DNA from: MGBC163016 sp964462135
GTDB lineage: Bacteria; Actinomycetota; Coriobacteriia; Coriobacteriales; Eggerthellaceae
DNA length: 64,000 nucleotides
Direction of reading: 5' to 3'
Assembly (NCBI GenBank): GCA_964462135.1
Contig: CAYWWK010000008.1
Span: forward strand, 1-64,000
Both the position numbers and the translations under genes were made by a program. The notes under the pieces were generated by a model. That model had not been told where the DNA came from, searched no databases, and was given only the letters and a program-made list of their open reading frames with translations. How positions within the stretch are numbered: the stretch's first letter is position 1; the number at the start of each line of letters is the position of its first letter. Below are positions 26,172 through 32,260 of the stretch, piece by piece.

Positions 26172-26807
26172 ATGAAGGTCATGCTTGTGAACGGAAGCCC
26201 CCACAAGTCGGGCACCACCAATCGTGCTCTGGACGAAATCGCGAACACCCTTGAGGCGCAAGGCATTGGGTTGGGACGCTTCTGGGTGGGAAACAAGCCC
26301 ATCGCAGGGTGCCTCGGATGTGGCTATTGCCGTGATCACGGTGGGGAATGCGTCTGCAATGACGTGGTGAACGAATTCAATGCACTGGCGGCTGACTTTG
26401 ATGGCTACATCTTCGGAACTCCTGTCCATTATGCTGCAGCATCAGGCGCCCTCACTTCCTTCATGGATCGGTCCTGCTACTCCCAGGCAATGGGTGGGAT
26501 CAACTTCTATTCACTGAAGCCTGCCGCCTGCGTGGTCGTGGCCAGACGGGGAGGCTGCTCATCCACTTTTGATCAGATAAACAAGTACTTCACCATCCTC
26601 CAGATGCCCATCATCTCCTCTGCCTACTGGAACATGGTGTATGGCACTGACGCCGCCGAGGCGCAGCAGGACGCAGAAGGGCTGCGCACCATGCGCGTAC
26701 TTGCCCATAACATGGCTTATTTCCTGCGTTGTCGGGAGGCAGCCGATGCGGCAGGGGTGCCCCTGCCACCGGTTGAGCCGCCGGCGCGAACGAACTTCAT
26801 CCGTTGA
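26172..26807 (+). CDS. NADPH-dependent FMN reductase / iron-sulfur flavoprotein-like
   Basis: A 211-residue flavodoxin-fold protein with the phosphate-binding loop VNGSPHKSGTTNRAL, CLGCGYCRDHGGECVCND and FGTPVHYAAASGALTSFMDR. The cysteines in the second motif match those seen in iron-sulfur flavoproteins of anaerobes, where they hold an Fe-S cluster, though many relatives with this motif lack the cluster. It would pass electrons from NAD(P)H or ferredoxin to an unknown acceptor. AAGGAGAACTC precedes the ATG. A U32-family gene follows after 28 bases. Confidence 0.85.
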   Translation: MKVMLVNGSPHKSGTTNRALDEIANTLEAQGIGLGRFWVGNKPIAGCLGCGYCRDHGGECVCNDVVNEFNALAADFDGYIFGTPVHYAAASGALTSFMDRSCYSQAMGGINFYSLKPAACVVVARRGGCSSTFDQINKYFTILQMPIISSAYWNMVYGTDAAEAQQDAEGLRTMRVLAHNMAYFLRCREAADAAGVPLPPVEPPARTNFIR

Positions 26808-26835
26808 CGCAACTGCGGGTTTGAAGGGTCGTTCT

Positions 26836-28071
26836 GTGGAACTTCTTGCACCAGTTGGTGGTTTCGAGCAGCTGGAGGCCGCTTTGGCTTTCGGAGCCGA
26901 TGCGGTTTATCTGGCAACGACGCGCTTTGGGATGCGTGCGAAGGCGTCGAACTTCACGCTTGAGGAATTGCCGCAGGTGGTGGAGCGTGCCCACGGGCAG
27001 GGAGTGGCGGTGCATCTGGCCTGCAATACCCTCATGATGCAGGAGGATATCCGCGCCCTTCCCGCCTTTCTCGAACAGGTGCAGGCGGCAGGGGTGGATG
27101 CGCTCATCATCAGTGATATGGGGGCGTTCGCTCTGGCGAAGGAATATGCGCCAGCCTGCCAGCTGCATGTGAGCACGCAGGCTTCCGTGGCGAATGCCGA
27201 GGCGGCGAAGCTCTGGCATTCGCTGGGGGCCTCGCGCATCGTCTGCGCACGGGAAATGACCCTCGCCGACATCGCCGCCATGCGAAAGGCGGTCCCGGAG
27301 TCCCTCCAGATAGAGGCATTCGTGCATGGAGCGCAGTGCATGGCAGTGTCAGGCCGCTGTCTCATCAGCAGCTACCTGACCGGCCGTTCAGGCAATCAGG
27401 GGGCCTGCACGCAACCATGCCGGTGGAGCTACACCCTGGAAGAGGAGAAGCGCCCCGGGGTTCATTTTCCCATCGAGGAGGATGGGAGGGGAACCTTCAT
27501 CATGAACGCGAAGGATCTCAACATGGCGGCCCATCTGAGAGATTTGGCCGAGGCAGGCGTTGACTCCATCAAGATAGAGGGACGCAACAAGAAGGCATTC
27601 TACGTGGCCTGTGTGGTGGCCGCCTACAGGCGCGCCTTGGATGAAGGCTATTCCTTTGAGGTTGAACGGGAACTGCTCGGCATCTCGCACCGTCCCTATG
27701 GCACCGGTTTCTATTTCGGGGAAGCTGAACAGGCAGCTGATTTCGATGGGTATGAGCAGGAGACCATGCATGTGGCTGATGTGGTTGCCTCGCCATCAGC
27801 CCGGCCAGGGCGTATCTGTGTGCGCTGCCGCAATCGATTCGCTGAGGGGGATGTGCTTGAAGTGCTTGCACCCCATCAATCTGTTCGGCAGATAGCAGTG
27901 AAGGGACTCTGCTGGCACCCGGAATCCGATGGGGATGAGCCTGCTACCCAGCCACAACCGGTGCCGGTGGCAAACCGTTCCTGCCAGATCTATTCCTTTG
28001 AATGCGACGACGTCCCCTGCCCGGGTTCGTTCCTTCGCACTCGCACCTACCGCAGGTCGGCGCGTCACTGA
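26836..28071 (+). CDS. U32-family peptidase-like protein (short form)
   Basis: The 411-residue protein begins with ELLAPVGGFEQLEAALAFGADAVYL and carries the U32 signature in EAFVHGAQCMAVSGRCLISSYLTGRSGNQGACTQPCRW, whose cysteines are those that bind an Fe-S cluster in the related UbiU/UbiV/RlhA group, plus LNMAAHLRDLAEAGVDSIKIEGR. Members act in RNA hydroxylation, ubiquinone synthesis or as proposed collagenases. I chose GTG 26836, with AAGGG eight bases upstream; the frame runs open into the flavoprotein gene but that part is not family-like. A second, longer U32 gene lies at 54513. Confidence 0.87.
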   Translation: MELLAPVGGFEQLEAALAFGADAVYLATTRFGMRAKASNFTLEELPQVVERAHGQGVAVHLACNTLMMQEDIRALPAFLEQVQAAGVDALIISDMGAFALAKEYAPACQLHVSTQASVANAEAAKLWHSLGASRIVCAREMTLADIAAMRKAVPESLQIEAFVHGAQCMAVSGRCLISSYLTGRSGNQGACTQPCRWSYTLEEEKRPGVHFPIEEDGRGTFIMNAKDLNMAAHLRDLAEAGVDSIKIEGRNKKAFYVACVVAAYRRALDEGYSFEVERELLGISHRPYGTGFYFGEAEQAADFDGYEQETMHVADVVASPSARPGRICVRCRNRFAEGDVLEVLAPHQSVRQIAVKGLCWHPESDGDEPATQPQPVPVANRSCQIYSFECDDVPCPGSFLRTRTYRRSARH

Positions 28072-28166
28072 GAAAGTTCGAAACGCCTTGAGACTTCTCG
28101 CGCCATACCCATCCCATCATTGTTATGATAGGAATACATGAAAACCCGACGAAAGGGAGAGAAGTC

Positions 28167-28460
28167 ATGGGAGCAAAAGCAGAAGAGGCGCTTGATATCA
28201 CCCTTGAAGAGCTCCAGCCCTACCTCCATGCCAACCATTCGGTGTACATGGATCTAGATGGCAAGACCTACTACTTGACCGACGTCAACGACAGGTACTG
28301 GCGTGTGCAGGACACCGACGAGCTGAACGAGAAGGGTCATTATGTCGATTGCAGCCCGCTTGTTCCTACCATCGCGGAATTCCTCGACCTCCCATTCAAT
28401 CAGGGAAAGGCGATATCCGACGTCTTCGAAGACGCTGTTTTCTACGCTTCCGTGAAATAG
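28167..28460 (+). CDS. Small conserved-looking hypothetical protein
   Basis: A 97-residue acidic protein that I do not recognise. It has no membrane span or signal peptide. The middle reads YMDLDGKTYYLTDVNDRYWRVQ, rich in aromatic and acidic residues, and the C-terminus is FLDLPFNQGKAISDVFEDA. The ATG is preceded by GAAAGGGAGAGAAGTC, a strong ribosome binding site, and codon use is like that of the neighbours, so I take it as real. It stands alone between the U32 gene and mrp. Confidence 0.7.
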   Translation: MGAKAEEALDITLEELQPYLHANHSVYMDLDGKTYYLTDVNDRYWRVQDTDELNEKGHYVDCSPLVPTIAEFLDLPFNQGKAISDVFEDAVFYASVK

Positions 28461-28471
28461 CCGTCGGGCTA

Positions 28472-28500
28472 TTGCACTCTGCGAGGATTTTCGGTATACA
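28472..28500 (+). promoter_or_regulatory. Sigma-70 promoter upstream of mrp
   Basis: TTGCAC (28472-28477), 17 bases, TATACA (28495-28500), with TACAAT overlapping the latter. A transcript would start near 28507, before the hairpin at 28518. Confidence 0.6.
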
Positions 28501-28517
28501 ATCGAATAAAACCGTTT

Positions 28518-28546
28518 GAAGCAGCTCATCCGAGCTGCTTCTTTTT
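28518..28546 (+). terminator. Terminator-like hairpin directly before the mrp ribosome binding site
   Basis: A perfect ten-base stem GAAGCAGCTC/GAGCTGCTTC with loop ATCC is followed by TTTTT and then at once by GAGGAGGAAG and the mrp ATG. It may end transcription of the upstream small gene, or act as an attenuator in the mrp leader. Confidence 0.8.
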
Positions 28547-28557
28547 GAGGAGGAAGA

Positions 28558-29418
28558 ATGACTGAAGAAGAGAAGAACACACCTGAGGGAGCACCGGAAG
28601 ACTGTGGCGGCTCCTGTGGCAGCTGCGGTGTTGAGGGATGTGGTGCGCGCACGGAACCGGCGAAGTATGAGCCAAACAGCCGGTCTGATGTGAAGAAGGT
28701 CATCGCGGTGGTGTCCGGCAAGGGTGGCGTGGGAAAGTCATTGGTGACCAGCCTGCTGGCCTCTGAGCTTGCCCGTCAAGGCAAGAAAGTCGGCATCCTT
28801 GATGCCGATGTGACCGGTCCTTCCATCCCGAAGTCATTCGGTGTCACTGAACGTCCCGTGCCGGATGCCGATGGCATCAATCCGGTCGTCACTCCGGAAG
28901 GCATCAAGATCATTTCGGTGAACCTGCTTCTGCCCTCCGATGACACTCCCGTTGCATGGCGTGGGCCCGTGGTCACGAACATCCTGAACCAATTCTTCGC
29001 AGAAGTGAACTGGGGCGATCTGGACGTCTTGCTGATAGACATGCCTCCGGGCACATCAGACGTGTTCCTGACCGTGTTCCAGATGTTCCCCATTGACGGT
29101 CTTGTCACCGTTTCCGCCCCTCAGGAGCTGGTGGGCATGATCGTGGGCAAGGCGGTGAATCTGGCGCATTCCATGGGAGTGCCCGTCATCGGTCTTGTGG
29201 AGAACATGGCCTACTTCAAGTGCGATGACTGCGGCAAGGAGCATCACATCTTCGGAGAGCCGCAGGGAGAAGCGGTGGCGAGGAAATACGATATCGAGGC
29301 CGTTGCCACGCTGCCCATCGACCCGGCCTTCACGAAGAAGGTGGATGCGGGGAAGGTGTATGAATACGATACCGATGGCGCCTTGAGCAGTATCCTCGAA
29401 GCCATCGAGAAGGCTTGA
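28558..29418 (+). CDS. mrp: Mrp/NBP35/ApbC-family Fe-S cluster carrier ATPase
   Basis: This 286-residue P-loop ATPase has the deviant Walker A loop VSGKGGVGKSLVTS (about residues 46-59), DADVTGPSIPKSFG, LLIDMPPGTSD and the cluster-binding CDDC pair in YFKCDDCGKEHHIFG. It carries Fe-S clusters to target proteins. The first 30 residues have an unusual Cys-rich stretch, CGGSCGSCGVEGCG, which recalls the N-terminal ferredoxin-like cluster of eukaryotic NBP35 but does not match its spacing. GAGGAGGAAG lies directly before the ATG, just after a terminator-like hairpin. The gene converges on dtd. Confidence 0.93.
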   Translation: MTEEEKNTPEGAPEDCGGSCGSCGVEGCGARTEPAKYEPNSRSDVKKVIAVVSGKGGVGKSLVTSLLASELARQGKKVGILDADVTGPSIPKSFGVTERPVPDADGINPVVTPEGIKIISVNLLLPSDDTPVAWRGPVVTNILNQFFAEVNWGDLDVLLIDMPPGTSDVFLTVFQMFPIDGLVTVSAPQELVGMIVGKAVNLAHSMGVPVIGLVENMAYFKCDDCGKEHHIFGEPQGEAVARKYDIEAVATLPIDPAFTKKVDAGKVYEYDTDGALSSILEAIEKA

Positions 29419-29431
29419 GACCGCGCCTTGC

Positions 29432-29455
29432 GCAGCGAAGGCCTGCAGCGAAGGC
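29432..29455 (+). repeat. Tandem copies of an 11-mer after mrp
   Basis: GCAGCGAAGGC occurs at 29432-29442 and again at 29445-29455, separated by two bases, followed by TTTT. Confidence 0.6.
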
Positions 29456-29497
29456 TTTTAACCTTCGAACATTACGGAATGCCACTCATGGCACACG

Positions 29498-29526
29498 AGG
29501 AGGATGGCGCGTATCGCCATCCTCCT
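29498..29526. terminator. Twelve-base-pair perfect hairpin between mrp and dtd
   Basis: AGGAGGATGGCG (29498-29509) and CGCCATCCTCCT (29515-29526) pair perfectly around a five-base loop, in the gap between convergent genes. No T-run follows on either strand, so it may be a hairpin that stabilises or ends both transcripts. Confidence 0.6.
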
Positions 29527-29560
29527 TGCGCATCTGCTGCAGAAGCAGTTGACGCTCAGA

Positions 29561-30010
29561 CTATCCCATCCCATCGGTATCCAAGCAGATGGTGAAGGGG
29601 CCATCGTTGGTCAGATGCACGCTCATGTCGGCTCCGAATCGGCCTGTCTGGACATGGGGAACATCTGCCTTGGCCAGACCTATGAAATGCTCATAGAGCC
29701 TTTCGGCCTGCTGAGGAGGAGCGGCTTCAGTGAAGGATGGTCGATTTCCCTTGCGACAATTCGCCCAGAGCGTGAATTGGCTCACGATCAGGGCCTCTCC
29801 CTTGACATCCGCCAAACTCAGGTTGGTCTTCCCCTGGTCATCATCGAAGATGCGCAGTTTGGATATCTTGCTCCACAGCCTGGAGGCATCCTCTTCGGTG
29901 TCGTGATGGCCGACTCCAAGCAGGATGGCAAAGCCTTGATTGATGGACCCAACCGTTTCCCCATCAATGGTTACCGAAGCTTTACTCACGCGCTGGATGA
30001 CTGCCCTCAT
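29561..30010 (-). CDS. dtd: D-aminoacyl-tRNA deacylase
   Basis: The 149-residue protein begins MRAVIQRVSKASVTIDGE and has SQFTLWANCRKGNRPSF and the C-terminal NDGPFTICLDT, where the Gly-Pro pair reads the chirality of the aminoacyl group. It hydrolyses D-amino acids from mischarged tRNAs in the cytosol. Length is standard. The ATG at 30010 follows GAGGAGGATC; the open frame extends upstream only through the tRNA-Ala gene and its terminator. It has mrp as convergent neighbour. Confidence 0.95.
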   Translation of the reverse strand: MRAVIQRVSKASVTIDGETVGSINQGFAILLGVGHHDTEEDASRLWSKISKLRIFDDDQGKTNLSLADVKGEALIVSQFTLWANCRKGNRPSFTEAAPPQQAERLYEHFIGLAKADVPHVQTGRFGADMSVHLTNDGPFTICLDTDGMG

Positions 30011-30071
30011 GATCCTCCTCCGCATGCGCACAGACCTCAGCCGCCAGTCCGGGCATACGGTATCCTTGCGC

Positions 30072-30100
30072 AAAAAAGGCCGCTTGCGCGGCCTGTTTTT
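30072..30100 (-). terminator. Intrinsic terminator of tRNA-Ala
   Basis: On the minus strand AGGCCGC/GCGGCCT with loop GCAA is followed by TTTTT, directly after the tRNA. It separates the tRNA from dtd, whose ATG is 62 bases further. Confidence 0.9.
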
Positions 30101-30102
30101 GA

Positions 30103-30178
30103 TGGTGGAGCATAGGGGGATCGAACCCCTGACCTCATGGCTGCCAGCCATGCGCTCTCCCAGCTGAGCTAATGCCCC
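30103..30178 (-). tRNA. tRNA-Ala (anticodon GGC), CCA encoded
   Basis: Minus-strand sequence starts GGGGCAT and ends ATGCTCCACCA. The acceptor stem includes the G3-T70 pair that marks alanine tRNAs, the anticodon loop is CTGGCAG with GGC, and the T arm has GGTTCGATCCC. Confidence 0.97.
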
Positions 30179-30194
30179 GAAAAAGTGCTCGAAC

Positions 30195-30203
30195 ACTATA
30201 GCA
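30195..30203 (-). promoter_or_regulatory. Extended -10 promoter of tRNA-Ala
   Basis: TGCTATAGT on the minus strand, 17 bases before the tRNA 5' end, fits an extended -10 element. No clear -35 is seen. Confidence 0.55.
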
Positions 30204-30327
30204 TAAAGAATGCGTGTTGCGTTCGCAGGTTCGAAAACATGGAAGACATATTTTCCTGATACGATGTTCCATGCAAGTATGAGACTATATCCAATTGAGG
30301 ATGCCGGACTGGTTCTAAGGAGCGCAG

Positions 30328-31623
30328 ATGCTGTTCAAGGATATCGCCATTCTGGATGAGAACTTCGAATTCCAACCATCGAAATGGGTTGCCATCGAAG
30401 AGGATCGGATCGTCTCCATCACTGATGATCCGCCCGTTGATCCAGGGCGCTTCGGACGCATCTATGACGGTGCGGACAAGCTCATGGTCCCAGGATTGTA
30501 CAATGCCCACGCCCATGCTCCCATGACGCTTCTGCGTGGCTATGCTGAGAACCTTCCGCTGCAGCGCTGGCTTGAGGAGAAGTGCTGGCCCTTTGAGGGG
30601 AAGATGACTCCAGAGGACAATTACTGGGCAACCGCGCTTGCGTGCGCTGAGATGGCCCGTTACGGCGTGGTCGGGTTTTCTGATATGTACTATGCCACAC
30701 ACGAGCGGGCGCAGGCCGTGGCCGAGGCGGGCATGAAGGCGAATCTCTGTGAGGGTCTGATCGCCTTCGAGACGAAACCCTTCGCGGACTATCCCCAAGC
30801 CGCCCTCAACGAAGAGCTGGTCCGCACCCTTCACGGCACGCAGAACGGGCGCATCCTCATAGACTATTGCATCCATGCGGAATACACGTCCAACCCGCAG
30901 GTTTGCCGAGATGTGGTTGAGGTGGCGGCACAGAAGGGCCTGCGTCTTCATCTGCATCTTTCTGAAACCCAGAAGGAAGTGGTGGAATGCCGCGAGCGGC
31001 ATGAGGGCCTCTCTCCAGTTGAGTACTTCGCCAGCCTTGGTGCGTTCGACATACCCTGCACGGCGGCCCACTGCGTATGGGTGGATGAAGCCGACATGGC
31101 CATCCTGAAGGACAAAGGGGTCTTCGTTGCGAACAACCCCGTCTCCAACATGAAGCTGGGAAGCGGCTTTGCTCCCATCCCTGAGATGCTTACCCGGGGT
31201 ATCAACGTGTGTGTGGGTTCGGACGGCATGGCCTCGAACAACAATCACAACCTGTATTCCGATCTCTACGTGATGGGACTCATCTACAAGGGATATGCTT
31301 CGGACCCGGCCGTGGTGAGCCCCAAGGATGTTCTGCGTGCCGCAACCCGCACCGGCGCCCTGTCCCAAGGACGCGCGGATTGCGGCTTGATAAAGGAGGG
31401 CTTCAAGGCCGATATCGCCATCATGGATACGACGGGACCGCAATGGCATCCCCTCACCCAACCGGTCTACAACGTGGTCTTCTCTGGAGATGGCAGCGAC
31501 GTGATGCTTACGATGTGTGATGGGGACGTCATCTACGAGGCGGGAGAATGGCCCGGCGTTGATCTTGATCGCGTCAAGGCAGAGGTGGCTGCGCGCACCC
31601 AGCGCATCCTCTCTGAGCTGTAG
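30328..31623 (+). CDS. Amidohydrolase of the TRZ/ATZ (MtaD-like) group
   Basis: A 431-residue metal-dependent deaminase or hydrolase. Seen are the metal-binding NAHAHAPMTLLRGYAE (two His), HLHLSETQKE, AAHCVWVDE and VGSDGMASNNNHN, all in the order typical of 5'-methylthioadenosine / S-adenosylhomocysteine deaminases (MtaD) and guanine or chlorohydrolase relatives. The substrate is probably a purine-containing or similar amino-heterocycle. AAGGAGCGCAG precedes the ATG. The last 50 bases overlap the antisense LuxR-type gene. A separate adenine deaminase lies 3 kb downstream, so purine deamination is a theme here. Confidence 0.87.
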   Translation: MLFKDIAILDENFEFQPSKWVAIEEDRIVSITDDPPVDPGRFGRIYDGADKLMVPGLYNAHAHAPMTLLRGYAENLPLQRWLEEKCWPFEGKMTPEDNYWATALACAEMARYGVVGFSDMYYATHERAQAVAEAGMKANLCEGLIAFETKPFADYPQAALNEELVRTLHGTQNGRILIDYCIHAEYTSNPQVCRDVVEVAAQKGLRLHLHLSETQKEVVECRERHEGLSPVEYFASLGAFDIPCTAAHCVWVDEADMAILKDKGVFVANNPVSNMKLGSGFAPIPEMLTRGINVCVGSDGMASNNNHNLYSDLYVMGLIYKGYASDPAVVSPKDVLRAATRTGALSQGRADCGLIKEGFKADIAIMDTTGPQWHPLTQPVYNVVFSGDGSDVMLTMCDGDVIYEAGEWPGVDLDRVKAEVAARTQRILSEL

Positions 31624-32092
31624 GGGTGCCATCAGACGCTTCGATGGCCCGAAGCACGCAGATCAGAAAATCGGCCTTCTTGGTGCATCCTACCCTTTGG
31701 AAGGCGGAAGAGGCATGGCTGCGTATGGTGCGCTCTCTCACACGCAGCCTCTTCGCTATGGCCTCATATGTCTCCTGACGCACGATGCCAATGGAAACCT
31801 CTACCTGGCGGTCAGTCATTCCCAGATCATGCATTCCGCTTTCAAGCTTGCGCAGGCATTCGGCCCAATGGAAAGCGGCCCCGTGCTCGGGAGGGATCGG
31901 CGGCGCAGAAGGTTCCCTGCTCAATTCCCTCCTGGTCATCTCGCCTTCTGCATGAATGCAGTCCTGGACCACACGCACACCCTTCTGGGCAATCGATGTG
32001 ACCACCGCAAGCGCGATCAAGGCAAGCAGCATCGCCTCTCCTCGCTTGATGGCTGCTGGAAGGTTGGTGGTTTCAATCCGAAAGCTCTTCAT
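31574..32092 (-). CDS. Short membrane-anchored LuxR-type regulator
   Basis: This 172-residue protein has a single hydrophobic segment near the N-terminus (about residues 20-38) and a GerE/LuxR helix-turn-helix at about 90-150: MTDRQVEVSIGIV, ETYEAIAKRLRVRERTIRSH and FQRVGCTKKADFL. The sensor part is only about 50 residues, much shorter than in typical LuxR regulators, so it may be tied to the membrane and respond through that. GGAGGGG lies seven bases before the ATG. Its C-terminal 16 codons run antisense to the end of the amidohydrolase gene. Targets are unknown; the divergent EF-G-like gene and the convergent amidohydrolase are candidates. Confidence 0.75.
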   Translation of the reverse strand: MKSFRIETTNLPAAIKRGEAMLLALIALAVVTSIAQKGVRVVQDCIHAEGEMTRRELSREPSAPPIPPEHGAAFHWAECLRKLESGMHDLGMTDRQVEVSIGIVRQETYEAIAKRLRVRERTIRSHASSAFQRVGCTKKADFLICVLRAIEASDGTPTAQRGCAGCAQPPLP

Positions 32093-32165
32093 GATGTACC
32101 CCTCCGTCCTGTATCGAAACGCGCTTATACGGTAGAATCAAGAGCCAAAGCCACAGGAGGTTTCC

Positions 32166-32258
32166 ATGCTGTGGCGCACTCTTGTTTGCGCGCTGACTCC
32201 ATGCCTTGTCAAGGGCATCAATGAAGGGAAGGCGCAGGATGCGAAAGACGGTGGTTGA
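32166..32258 (+). CDS. Leader ORF of 30 codons coupled to the EF-G-like gene
   Basis: An ATG at 32166 lies five bases after a perfect AGGAGG (32155-32160), the best ribosome binding site of the region. The frame encodes 30 residues beginning MLWRTLVCALTPC and stops with TGA at 32256-32258, two bases before the ATG of the EF-G-like gene. The latter has no good site of its own. This is the layout of translational coupling, in which ribosomes that finish the short frame restart downstream. The peptide has a short hydrophobic start and two Cys; I know no relative. It is too short to judge by codon use. Confidence 0.5.
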   Translation: MLWRTLVCALTPCLVKGINEGKAQDAKDGG

Positions 32259-32260
32259 AC

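Noticed and set aside
26641..26835. N-terminal extension of the U32 gene at 26836
   Set aside because: It overlaps the flavoprotein gene, and the U32 fold begins exactly at the GTG that has a ribosome binding site.
30196..31632. 478-codon minus-strand frame
   Set aside because: It mirrors the amidohydrolase gene base for base and has no family pattern of its own.
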